Of a stretch of 35,055 nucleotides of DNA, positions 15,760 to 22,924 are shown in pieces. The position numbers were made by a program, and so were the translations under genes. Origin of the DNA: Coriobacteriia bacterium (GTDB taxonomy: Bacteria > Actinomycetota > Coriobacteriia > Anaerosomatales > SLCP01); NCBI GenBank assembly GCA_030603745.1, contig JAUVXE010000018.1, forward strand, positions 1 through 35,055, given 5' to 3'. Position 1 is the stretch's first letter, and the number at the start of each line of letters is the position of its first letter. A model generated the notes under the pieces. That model saw only the letters and a program-made list of their open reading frames with translations, searched no databases and was not told the origin of the DNA.

Positions 15760-16824
15760 CTACCGCCGCGCACGGCGCGCGTCGCGCTGTGCGTGACAAG
15801 TATCGCACGCGGAGCGCGTGTGATGGCACCCGTAGCAGTTCTGTACGAACTCCTGCTCGGCGCCGTGGCAGGCGCGACACACAGGATGCGGCACGAACGT
15901 CCCGCGATACGCCGCGCCATGTTGCCTGACCCACTGCGAGGCGGGCGGATGCGGCGTGGGATACGAGTGGCACCGGTTGCAGAAGGAGCCCGCGTAGCCT
16001 CCGGTCGCGGCCCCGTGCGGGGCGGGAGGCGAGCCGTCCGGCGGGGCGTGACACTCGAAGCAGGCGTCCTGGTCGACGAACCCGTCGTAGAGGTGTCCCC
16101 GGACCCAGTCCGCCGGGTGCGGCATCTCGTACCCGCCGTGGCACGCCACGCACTCGCGCGCGAGCGCCGGCTCGTGACAACCGCCGCACGTGCCGTCGCC
16201 CGCCGCCACGACCGCCGCGTGGGGCCGCCTGTCCGAGACCACGTCGGACGGGTTGCCCGTATGGCAGAGCGAGCAGCGGGTCTCCTCCTCGCCGTCGCCG
16301 TGGCAGCGCATGCACTCCGACATCGTGTGCCGTGTCGCCGCGCGCGCCGTGTCCTGATGGCCCATGCCCGCGTGACAGCGGGAACACGCCACGCCCTGCT
16401 CCCAGAGGTGCGCATGCTCCACCCGGATCCCGCCGAGGACGGCGAACTCGGGCTCGAGCACGCTCCGGTGGCACCGGATGCAGGCCGACTCGTCGATCGG
16501 CCCGACCGACTCCCGGCTCGCGAGCTCGAACGAGTCGCCGACCGCCGCCATCCGCGCCCACGAGGCGCCGAAGCGGGCCGTACCCGTCACTCCGAGCGGG
16601 ACATGGCACGACACGCACTCGACCCCTTCATGAACGACGCTCACCTGGTCGAAGGTCCGGTGACAGGAAACGCAGTTCTGCGACGAGCCTGCCCACGAGC
16701 CGAAGCTCGCGGCGGCGACCACGAATGCACCGAGGACCAAGAAGGCCTTGAGCGCGGTCATGGCACTCTGCCGGCGCGACCAGGAGATCGTGCGCACACG
16801 TGCGACGCGAGTCCTCTCACTCAT
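15760..16824 (-). CDS. Membrane-anchored 13-haem c-type cytochrome
   Basis: This 354-residue protein has an uncleaved N-terminal helix (about residues 22-42) after a basic start, then thirteen CxxCH sites: CVSCH twice, CIRCH, CSRCH, CMRCH, CSLCH, CGGCH, CVACH, CFECH, CNRCH, CRACH, CYGCH and CDTCH. That is one haem per about 24 extracytoplasmic residues. The layout (anchor helix plus paired haem motifs) recalls NapC/NrfH-type and cytochrome c3-like quinol-linked electron carriers. Repeated CHxxxxxPHP...W units (CHGGYEMPHPADW, CHSYPTPHPPASQW) are shared with the 12-haem neighbour. The ATG lies inside the end of that gene (8-nt overlap). Its role as a relay from the membrane through the wall is inferred. 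Confidence 0.9.
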   Translation of the reverse strand: MSERTRVARVRTISWSRRQSAMTALKAFLVLGAFVVAAASFGSWAGSSQNCVSCHRTFDQVSVVHEGVECVSCHVPLGVTGTARFGASWARMAAVGDSFELASRESVGPIDESACIRCHRSVLEPEFAVLGGIRVEHAHLWEQGVACSRCHAGMGHQDTARAATRHTMSECMRCHGDGEEETRCSLCHTGNPSDVVSDRRPHAAVVAAGDGTCGGCHEPALARECVACHGGYEMPHPADWVRGHLYDGFVDQDACFECHAPPDGSPPAPHGAATGGYAGSFCNRCHSYPTPHPPASQWVRQHGAAYRGTFVPHPVCRACHGAEQEFVQNCYGCHHTRSACDTCHAQRDARRARR

Positions 16825-17776
16825 CGAGACCCGCCTTACGGCGCAGGCGCTCGACGCGCTCGGGGGTCAGCCCCGGATGTGCGTGGCGCGTGTGGCAGGC
16901 GTCGCACCCCGAGGAGGCGTGGCACGTGTCGCAGGTCTCGGCGCCGAGCGCCTCCACCTCGGCCGAGTGGACCGCCAGGAAGCCGTCGGGGTGCGGGATC
17001 TCGAGCCCATGACAGCCGGTGCAGAACTCCTCGGCGTGGCATGAGAGGCACTCGGCGGTGCGGGAGGCGACCCCGTGCTCGTTCATCCACTGGTCGCCGT
17101 GCGGGACGGGGACGCCGTGGCACGACTCGCAGCGGGCCGCAGTGTGGCAGGCGGTGCAGGTGCGCAGGTCGCCCGCGCCGTGGGAGGAGACCCACTCCGA
17201 GCCGTGCGTGATCGCGAAGGTCCCCGTACGCTGGCGTGCGTCGCGGGTCACCGTGCCCACGTGACACGTGCCGCAGTCCTGCGAGAGCGCCGAGACCACG
17301 TGACACCTGAGGCACTCGTCCATCGCGATCCCCGGGCGGTCGGCACTCCCGTGAGGTGAGGCGGCGTGGCAGTCGACGCAGGCGTAGCCGCTCCGGTGAG
17401 GGGCCGCGTGGCTCATCCGGATGCCCTCGGCCACGACGACCTCGTCGAGGACGTAGGCGTGGCACTCCAGACAGCGAGCCGAGGCGACGACGGGCCGGGG
17501 GCTGTACGGGACGCCGATCACGGCCGGCGCCATCGCCGCCATGCGGAACCGGAAGTCGACCACCTCGGCCATCGAGTCGCCGCGATGGCACGCGCGGCAC
17601 TCGATGCCGCCGTGCGCGCCGTCCTCGAGCGCGGTGATCGCAGTGGTGTGGCACGCGGAGCACGAGCGCTCCCATCCCGAGAGGGACGTGAACGCGAGCG
17701 TGGCCGCAACGAGCGCCACGAGGACCGCGGCGAGCACCGGGCCGATGCTCCTGATCAGCGCGTCGCTACTCCGCAC
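16817..17776 (-). CDS. Membrane-anchored 12-haem c-type cytochrome
   Basis: This 319-residue protein has an N-terminal anchor helix (about residues 9-30) and twelve CxxCH sites: CSACH, CRACH, CLECH, CVDCH, CLRCH, CGTCH, CTACH, CESCH, CLSCH, CTGCH, CDTCH and CDACH. Two CHGxxxPHxDxF/W units (CHGVPVPHGDQW, CHGLEIPHPDGF) match those of the 13-haem protein, so the two probably arose by duplication. The GTG start at 17776 overlaps the preceding gene by 11 nt and its own end overlaps the 13-haem gene by 8 nt, so the three are translated as a coupled block. A likely function is electron transfer between the quinone pool and outer carriers; no enzyme-type catalytic motif is seen. Confidence 0.9.
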   Translation of the reverse strand: MRSSDALIRSIGPVLAAVLVALVAATLAFTSLSGWERSCSACHTTAITALEDGAHGGIECRACHRGDSMAEVVDFRFRMAAMAPAVIGVPYSPRPVVASARCLECHAYVLDEVVVAEGIRMSHAAPHRSGYACVDCHAASPHGSADRPGIAMDECLRCHVVSALSQDCGTCHVGTVTRDARQRTGTFAITHGSEWVSSHGAGDLRTCTACHTAARCESCHGVPVPHGDQWMNEHGVASRTAECLSCHAEEFCTGCHGLEIPHPDGFLAVHSAEVEALGAETCDTCHASSGCDACHTRHAHPGLTPERVERLRRKAGLDE

Positions 17777-18506
17777 GGCTCACGGTCCCTCCTCCGCCGA
17801 GGACGAGTCCGGCGACCTCCTCGGCCGATGAACTCAAGAGCTCGAGAGGCCGTTGCGCCGGGACGACGTTGGTGAAGGTCGCCTCGACGGTGTAGACGAG
17901 ATCGCCCTCGGCCCAGCCGAGGTAGTAGATGCGCAGGTCGTCGGTGTGGCCGACCTCCGCCGGCACCCCGTCCACCGCCACAGTGGCACGGCCCGCGGGA
18001 TAGCGCTCGTCCGCCCGGCGGGCGGGCTCCACGGTCGCGTCGAGCGCGCTTGCGACGCGAGTGACCTGGACGTAGACGACGAGCGGGGTGTCGATCTTGC
18101 GCTCGTCGTCGATAGGGTTGAAGAAGGCCTCGACGCGCGAGCCCGCCGTTCCCGGAACGGGTTGCGGACCCTGGACGACCCAGCCGTCGGCCGCTCCCGG
18201 TATCACCGCGATGGAAAGCTCATCCTGCTCGTCCGGGCCGGTGTCGATCTCGAGCAGCGCGTCGGATGCGGCGGAGTCACGCGTGGCGAGGAGCGCTCGC
18301 GCGGCCGCCGCGAGCTCCTCGCGCTCGTCCCCCGACTCGATGAAGAGGGTGGTCACCCAGAGCAGGCCGGCGAGGGCGAGCACGCCCACGGCGAACGCGC
18401 GCCGCGAAGGGGTGCGCAGGCGAAAGCGGCCCCGGTGCATGCGCAACCGCGGACCGGTATCTCCGGAGCCGTTCCTGGTTCCGAACGTCTGGCCGAACGG
18501 CCGCAT
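17766..18506 (-). CDS. Single-pass anchored extracytoplasmic protein, first gene of the 12/13-haem operon
   Basis: This protein has up to 246 residues, a basic N-terminus, one helix (about residues 36-54, AFAVGVLALAGLLWVTTLF) and an extracytoplasmic domain of about 190 residues containing ERKIDTPLVVYVQVTRVASALDA, VAVDGVPAEVGHT and YYLGWAEGDLVYTVEATFTNVVP. No cysteine pair or haem motif is present, and I do not recognise the family. The ATG at 18506 lacks a clear Shine-Dalgarno; an ATG at 18440 (MHRGRFRLR) is also possible. It ends 11 nt inside the 12-haem gene. It begins 66 nt downstream of the copy C palindrome, so it probably heads the operon. Confidence 0.7.
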   Translation of the reverse strand: MRPFGQTFGTRNGSGDTGPRLRMHRGRFRLRTPSRRAFAVGVLALAGLLWVTTLFIESGDEREELAAAARALLATRDSAASDALLEIDTGPDEQDELSIAVIPGAADGWVVQGPQPVPGTAGSRVEAFFNPIDDERKIDTPLVVYVQVTRVASALDATVEPARRADERYPAGRATVAVDGVPAEVGHTDDLRIYYLGWAEGDLVYTVEATFTNVVPAQRPLELLSSSAEEVAGLVLGGGGTVSRAE

Positions 18507-18571
18507 CGAGCAACACCGCCGAGATCCCTGTGGGAGGCCGAGCCGGGATCCCGTGCGGGAACACCCGGTCG

Positions 18572-18588
18572 TAGTCCAGTCCGTACTA
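18572..18588 (-). promoter_or_regulatory. 17-bp palindromic operator, copy C
   Basis: TAGTCCAGTCCGTACTA matches the dyad TAGTNCAGNCTGNACTA at 13 of 14 fixed positions (C for T in the right CTG). It lies in the AT-richer strip just upstream of the minus-strand operon beginning at 18506. Promoter boxes here are less convincing than at copies A and B. On the minus strand only a weak TACGAC -10-like box is visible behind the repeat of TTAAG motifs (18590-18603). Confidence 0.6.
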
Positions 18589-18646
18589 ACTTAAGCACCT
18601 TAATCTTGCGTGCGACAGGGACGCCCGTCAAGCGGCGGACGGCGGA

Positions 18647-19711
18647 CTACTCGATCACGACCCCGTGACCGGGCGGGACCACCTGGATCCACGTGCGGCC
18701 GACCGCGAGCGGGAACGGCTCGCCATCCGCGGTCTCGAAGCGCGGCGGCGCGTCACGGAAAGCGCTCCAGCGCACGTCGTAGCGGCGGCCCTCGCGCAGC
18801 ACCACCGCGTCGCCCTCGGCATCCAGGCGGATGTCGAGCACGGGCGAGCCTGCGGTGTCGCGCATGCCGGTCTCGCGGCTCTCGGCGTAGAGGATGATCA
18901 CGTTGGCGGCGGCGTAGCGCTCCGAGGAGCCCTCGTCGGCGTGCGGGGCGCCACCCACCTCGCGCTGCCAGCGACCGGCCTCGGCGTCCCACGTCCAGCG
19001 CGCGTCGTTGTTCCCGGCGAAGGGCACGAGCACGCTCGCGACGGCGGGTGCCACGGCAGCCTCACCGGCGGCCTCCCCCTCGGCGGCGGCATCCTCGCCC
19101 CCGGCGGGTCCGGCGCCGGGCACCGGGCCGAAGAGCCACGCGCGCGGGCCGCCCTCGGCGGAGAACCCGGCGCCGGCGGACGCGGCGCGCAGCGCGGCCA
19201 CGCTCGAGTAGACGTCGTGAGGCGCCGAGCGGGCGGGGTCGCGCTCGTAGAGGGCGGCGTTGCGCTCCATGCCGAGGTCGTCGATGCCGGCCTCGGCGAT
19301 GCGGTCGCGGACCGTCTGGTTCGCGCCGGAGTAGGCGAAGAGCGCGTCGTACTGGGGCACGAGGTAGACGTCGGAGAGACGGGCGCTGCGGATCGGGCCC
19401 ACGCGGTCGGGCGCCGAGGAGTGGAAGATGGCGTTGAAGCGCGGGATGCCGCCCTCGGCGATGGTCTCGTAGACGACGTCTGCCTCGGCGAGACCGGCCT
19501 GCGGGCGTGCCTGCGGCGAGTTCTCGACCTTGACGGAGACGGCCCGCGCGCGGACCGCCGCCTCGTCGGGCGCGACCTCCCCGGTGAGCGGCCAGGTGAC
19601 CGGCTCGGGCTCGGGCGTGAGCGCGACATCGTCGCCAAAGAGCAGGAAGGCGGCGAGCGCGCCGATCGCGAGCATCGCCACCGCGGCTCCGAACTTCACC
19701 GCGCGGTTCAT
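18647..19711 (-). CDS. DUF3048 (YerB-like) exported protein
   Basis: This 354-residue protein has an N-terminal hydrophobic segment (about residues 6-24, FGAAVAMLAIGALAAFLLF) that acts as signal or anchor; there is no lipobox cysteine. The DUF3048 signature is clear: RAVSVKVENSPQARPQAGLAEADVVYETIAEGGIPRFNAIFHS, VGPIRSARLSDVYLVPQYDALFAYSGA, DVYSSVAALRAA and the C-terminal QVVPPGHGVVIE. An Ala/Gly/Glu-rich insert (about 205-245) interrupts the domain. Family function is unknown; members are secreted and likely act at the wall. AAGGAG 5 nt before the ATG at 19711 fixes the start. A TATCCT -10-like box lies at 19757-19752. It is divergent from the MarR gene. Confidence 0.85.
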   Translation of the reverse strand: MNRAVKFGAAVAMLAIGALAAFLLFGDDVALTPEPEPVTWPLTGEVAPDEAAVRARAVSVKVENSPQARPQAGLAEADVVYETIAEGGIPRFNAIFHSSAPDRVGPIRSARLSDVYLVPQYDALFAYSGANQTVRDRIAEAGIDDLGMERNAALYERDPARSAPHDVYSSVAALRAASAGAGFSAEGGPRAWLFGPVPGAGPAGGEDAAAEGEAAGEAAVAPAVASVLVPFAGNNDARWTWDAEAGRWQREVGGAPHADEGSSERYAAANVIILYAESRETGMRDTAGSPVLDIRLDAEGDAVVLREGRRYDVRWSAFRDAPPRFETADGEPFPLAVGRTWIQVVPPGHGVVIE

Positions 19712-19817
19712 GGGGACTCCTTCTCCTGGTCGACAGGGGCCGTCACCTTCAAGGATACCCGCTCGATGCGCGGCGTGCGCGGCCCGGTCGCCGTGCGTGC
19801 CCCTTGCGCTGGCGCAC

Positions 19818-19859
19818 ACTCCTTCGTATGCTAACCATATCGTTAGCATACGAAGGAGT
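19818..19859. promoter_or_regulatory. Perfect 18-bp inverted repeat, likely MarR operator
   Basis: ACTCCTTCGTATGCTAAC (19818-19835), a 6-nt spacer CATATC and the exact reverse complement (19842-19859) form an 18-bp inverted repeat between the divergent DUF3048 and MarR genes. The inner CGTATGCTAAC/GTTAGCATACG core is AT-rich for this genome and is the natural MarR binding site. The right arm also supplies the AAGGAG ribosome-binding site of the MarR gene, so the same structure in mRNA could hide it. Confidence 0.75.
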
Positions 19860-19871
19860 TGAGCACCCACC

Positions 19872-20360
19872 TTGCAGACCCCCGACCCCCGCCCCAGGCT
19901 CGCACCGCACAACGCCGACATCGGCTACCTGCTCAACCGGGTCACCCGCCGACTGCGCCTCAGGCTCGCCGACGCGCTCGCCGACACCGGCCTCACCCCG
20001 CAGCAGGCCGCCGTGCTCCTCGCCCTTGCGCGGAGCGACGCCGGGCGACTCACCCCGAGCGCCATCGCGATCGCCATCGACGCCGACCAGGCAACCGCGA
20101 GCGGCCTGCTCGAGCGTCTCTCCCGCGACGGCTGGCTCGAGTCGGGTCCCAACCCCTCGGACCGCCGGTCGCGGCTGATCACCCTCACCCCCGCCGCCGA
20201 GGAGGCCGTCCCCCGCGTCCTGGCCGCTGCCGACGCCGTGACCGCCGAGGCCACCGCCTCGCTCACCGCCGAGGAGGTCTCGACGCTCACCGCGCTCCTC
20301 TCGAGACTCGCCGTACCCGGCGAGCCGACGGCCTCGGCCCGAGCGGAGGCAGCGCGATGA
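19872..20360 (+). CDS. MarR-family transcriptional regulator
   Basis: This 162-residue winged-helix regulator has GYLLNRVTRRLRLRLADAL as dimerisation helix, LTPQQAAVLLALA, a recognition region AIAIDADQATASGLLERLSRDGWLE and the wing NPSDRRSRLITLTPAAEE with the DRRS motif typical of MarR. It most likely autoregulates through the perfect inverted repeat just upstream. The TTG at 19872 is the first usable start in frame (a TGA lies at 19860-19862); GGAG is 13 nt upstream, slightly long. Its TGA overlaps the ATG of the NmrA-like gene by 4 nt, so regulator and enzyme are co-expressed. The inducer is unknown, perhaps an electrophile or phenolic compound given the partner enzyme. Confidence 0.88.
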   Translation: MQTPDPRPRLAPHNADIGYLLNRVTRRLRLRLADALADTGLTPQQAAVLLALARSDAGRLTPSAIAIAIDADQATASGLLERLSRDGWLESGPNPSDRRSRLITLTPAAEEAVPRVLAAADAVTAEATASLTAEEVSTLTALLSRLAVPGEPTASARAEAAR

Positions 20361-21208
20361 GCCTGGTACTCGTGACCGGGGCGGCCGGGACCGTGGGCGC
20401 CGAGGTGGCGACCCGGCTCCTCTCGCGCGGCATGCCCGTCCGGGCGGCCGTGCGCCGCGCCGGCAGCGAACGCGCGATCCCCGCGGGCGCCACGCCGGTC
20501 GCGTTCGACTTCGAGGACCCGGCGACGTTCGCTCCCGCGCTCGACGGCGTCGAGCGGGTCTTCCTCATGCGCCCGCCCCACCTGTCCGACGCAGCCGTCT
20601 TCCGACCCTTCATCGACGCCATGGCGAGCGCCGGGGTTCGCCAGGTGGTCTTCCTGTCCGTCCAGGGAGCCGGCCGCAACATCTTCGTGCCGCACCACCG
20701 TATCGAGACGCTCCTCAAGAGGAGCGTGCTCGCCTGGACGTTCCTGCGCCCCTCGTTCTTCATGCAGAACCTCTCGACCACCCACCGGGACGAGATCCGC
20801 GACCGTGACCGGATCTTCGTGCCCGCCGGGAGCGGACGCACGAACTTCATCGACGCCGCCGACGTCGGCGAGGCCGCCGCGGTCTGCCTCACCACGCCCG
20901 GCCACGATCGCGCGGCCTACGAGATCACCGGCAGCGAGGCGCTCACCTACGCCGAGGTCGCCACGGTCCTCTCCGCCGCCTGTGGCCGGCCGATCACCTA
21001 CCCCAGCCCCTCGGCGAGGCGGTTCAGGGCGCATATGCGGCGCAGCGGCTGCGACGACGGCCTCGTCAAGGTGATGGGCTCCATCTACGCGATCGCGAGG
21101 TTCGGGATGGCGGCGGGCACAACGGACGTCTTCGAGCAGCTCGTGGGACGGCCACCCCGAACCCTGGCCCGATGGGCCGAGGAGAACGCCGCGTGTTGGG
21201 CGCGCTGA
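20357..21208 (+). CDS. NmrA-like NAD(P)-binding SDR family protein
   Basis: This 283-residue atypical short-chain dehydrogenase has the Rossmann motif GAAGTVG (about residues 8-14) and an NmrA/QOR2-like course: VRAAVRR after the second strand, VAFDFEDPATFAPALDGVERVFLM, VVFLSVQGA, WTFLRPSFFMQNLS and NFIDAADVGEAAAVCLT. There is no Tyr-x-x-x-Lys catalytic pair in the usual place, so it may be a redox-sensing or quinone/NADPH-binding protein rather than a classic dehydrogenase. It is coupled to the MarR gene by a 4-nt overlap. The ATG at 20357 begins right at the first beta strand. Confidence 0.87.
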   Translation: MSLVLVTGAAGTVGAEVATRLLSRGMPVRAAVRRAGSERAIPAGATPVAFDFEDPATFAPALDGVERVFLMRPPHLSDAAVFRPFIDAMASAGVRQVVFLSVQGAGRNIFVPHHRIETLLKRSVLAWTFLRPSFFMQNLSTTHRDEIRDRDRIFVPAGSGRTNFIDAADVGEAAAVCLTTPGHDRAAYEITGSEALTYAEVATVLSAACGRPITYPSPSARRFRAHMRRSGCDDGLVKVMGSIYAIARFGMAAGTTDVFEQLVGRPPRTLARWAEENAACWAR

Positions 21209-21270
21209 GCGGAGGTCGTGGCCGCTGGAGCGCTCGCCCCGAGTCGGCTACCATGTACGAGCGCGTCTGA

Positions 21271-21346
21271 GCCCCCGTAGCTCAGAGGATAGAGCACAGG
21301 TTTCCTAAACCTGGTGTCGCACGTTCGAATCGTGCCGGGGGCACCA
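21271..21346 (+). tRNA. tRNA-Arg (anticodon CCU)
   Basis: This is a complete 76-nt cloverleaf with encoded CCA. The acceptor stem is GCCCCCG/CGGGGGC (7 bp), the D arm GCTC/GAGC, the anticodon arm CAGGT-TTCCTAA-ACCTG with CCT at positions 34-36, and the T arm GCACG-TTCGAAT-CGTGC. Discriminator base A (21343) is followed by CCA (21344-21346). It decodes AGG, a rare codon in GC-rich genomes. A strong hairpin follows at 21358. Confidence 0.97.
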
Positions 21347-21357
21347 TCTGCTACGAC

Positions 21358-21386
21358 CGAACGGGCGGGGACTCCCCGCCCGTTCG
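21358..21386 (+). terminator. Hairpin terminator behind tRNA-Arg
   Basis: CGAACGGGCGGGG (21358-21370) and CCCCGCCCGTTCG (21374-21386) form a perfect 13-bp stem with a 3-nt loop, 11 nt after the tRNA. No U-tract follows. It can also stop the convergent phosphoribosyltransferase transcript, whose stop lies at 21446. Confidence 0.7.
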
Positions 21387-21445
21387 CGTGCTTCCCGTCC
21401 GGTGCGTGGCTTGCGAGCCCCCGACGAACGGCGCCCCCTGCGCCC

Positions 21446-22078
21446 TCACTCCTCGCCGTAGCCGAACTCGCCGAGGATCTCGAGCACCTCGTCGTCGCTC
21501 GTCTGGCCAAAGGTGCGGTAGAACTGGCCCACGGCGTAGAAGATGTCGGGGGTCTCGACCACCACGACCTCGTCGGCGTACTCCGAGACCGCCCGCACCG
21601 CGCTCGCCGAGATGACCGGCGCCGCGAGCACCACGCGCGCCGCGCCGAGCGCCCGCACGTAGCGGAGCGCCGCCACGGCGGTGAGCCCCGTGGCGATGCC
21701 GTCGTCGACCACGATAGCCGTGGCGCCTTCGAGGTCGAGCGGCTCCAGCCCGCCCCGGTAGAGCTCGATGCGCCGTCCCGTGCGCTCGCGCACCGGCCGG
21801 GCGAGATGCTCGAGCTCAGGCAGCTCGTATCCCGCGTCGGGGTTGGGGGTCACGCGGCCGTCGGGGTCAACGGCACCGATCGCGTACTCCGGGTTGCCCG
21901 GCGCGCCGATCTTGCTCGCGATCACCACGTCGAGCGGCAGGTCGAGCAGGCGCGCGACCTCGCCGCCCACCACCACGCCCCCGCGCGGGATGCCGAGCAC
22001 CACCGCCGCCTCGTCACCCGAGTAGCGCACGAGCTCCTCGGCCAGCCGCCGTCCGGCATCACGCCTGTCGCGGAACAT
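21446..22078 (-). CDS. Phosphoribosyltransferase-family protein
   Basis: This 210-residue protein has the type I PRTase fold. LGIPRGGVVVGGEVA comes first, then ASKIGAPGNPEYAIGAV and the PRPP-binding loop AIVVDDGIATGLTA (the two acidic residues followed by xxTG), near residues 118-131. The opening FRDRRDAGRRLAEEL is typical of the stand-alone family often annotated as phosphoribosyl transferase near dienelactone hydrolases or erythromycin esterases. The substrate is not known. The ATG at 22078 has only a weak GAGG upstream. A 12-codon frame (MSGEEALYHEAV) ends 3 nt before it and might couple its translation. No operon partner is close enough to assign a pathway. Confidence 0.85.
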   Translation of the reverse strand: MFRDRRDAGRRLAEELVRYSGDEAAVVLGIPRGGVVVGGEVARLLDLPLDVVIASKIGAPGNPEYAIGAVDPDGRVTPNPDAGYELPELEHLARPVRERTGRRIELYRGGLEPLDLEGATAIVVDDGIATGLTAVAALRYVRALGAARVVLAAPVISASAVRAVSEYADEVVVVETPDIFYAVGQFYRTFGQTSDDEVLEILGEFGYGEE

Positions 22079-22168
22079 GCATCACACCGCCTCGTGGTAA
22101 AGCGCCTCCTCTCCGCTCATACCCGACCCCGCCGCCGACGCAACACCGCGTCCTTCGCACGACCTCGC

Positions 22169-22924
22169 TCAGCGCCCCACGCGCGTCCAGCGGCAGAGGC
22201 GTCCCTCGGCCAGCTCGAGCAGCTCGTAGAGCGCCACGCCGAGGAGCGCCATCGCGAGGATGCCGGCGAACATCGCGTCGTAGGCGAGGCGGCCCCAGGC
22301 GTCGACGATGTAGTAGCCCAGACCGAGGCGGCCCCCGATGGACTCGGAGAGGAAGAGCACCGCGACCGCCGTCCCGGTGCCGATGCGCAGCGCGGTGAAG
22401 ATGTCCGGCAGTGCCGCGGGGACCACGACGTGGCGAAAGACATCCGCCCTCCCGGCGCCCAGCGAGCGGACCGAGAGCACCGAGCCGGGCGGGATCGCAC
22501 GGGCCGCGTCGCGCGCCGTCACGAGGAGCTGGAAGAACACGATGAGCGTGATGAGCACGATCTTGCTCGCGTCGCCCAGGCCGAGGAGCACGAGCAGGAC
22601 CGGGAGGAACACGACCTTGGGGATGGGGTAGACGAGGAAGATGAGGGGCGCGAAGACCGCGTCGGCCCTCGGCGAGCGGCCGACGAGCAGGCCGAGCGGC
22701 ACCGCGAGCACGGTGCCGAGCGTCATCGCGGCGAGCACGCGCCACGAGCTCGACACGAGGTGCGGCCAGAGCTCGGTCGCGAAGCTCCCGGCGAAGGCGG
22801 CGAGCGCCGGCACCGGACCGGGCAGCGCGCGCGAGTCGACGGCGAGCGAACCGAGCTGCCAGATCACGAGGAGCGCGACGGTCGCCCCCGCGTACCCGAC
22901 CGCCTTGCGGCGCCAGCCCGTCAC
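22169..22924 (-). CDS. ABC importer permease (NitT/TauT/SsuC family)
   Basis: This 251-residue membrane protein has about six helices and the BPD-transporter EAA-type loop in SVRSLGAGRADVFRHVVVPAALPDIFTALRIG. FPLIFLVYPIPKVVFLPVLLVLLGLGDASK-like and LGYYIVDAWGRLAYDAMFAGILAMALLG segments are typical of SsuC/TauC/NitT-type permeases. The GTG at 22924 overlaps the ATPase stop by 4 nt, so the two are translated together. It forms the translocation channel for the solute captured by the lipoprotein encoded two genes upstream. The substrate cannot be assigned: this family carries nitrate, sulfonates and thiamine precursors. Confidence 0.9.
   Translation of the reverse strand: MTGWRRKAVGYAGATVALLVIWQLGSLAVDSRALPGPVPALAAFAGSFATELWPHLVSSSWRVLAAMTLGTVLAVPLGLLVGRSPRADAVFAPLIFLVYPIPKVVFLPVLLVLLGLGDASKIVLITLIVFFQLLVTARDAARAIPPGSVLSVRSLGAGRADVFRHVVVPAALPDIFTALRIGTGTAVAVLFLSESIGGRLGLGYYIVDAWGRLAYDAMFAGILAMALLGVALYELLELAEGRLCRWTRVGR

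Noticed and set aside
21271-21346. tRNA-Arg as an attachment site for an integrated element
   Set aside because: No integrase gene, no repeat of the tRNA 3' end within the window, and ordinary chromosomal genes on both sides.
22084-22122. A 12-codon upstream frame (MSGEEALYHEAV) before the phosphoribosyltransferase gene
   Set aside because: It could be a leader peptide, but there is no attenuator structure or codon pattern; kept only as a note on translation coupling.
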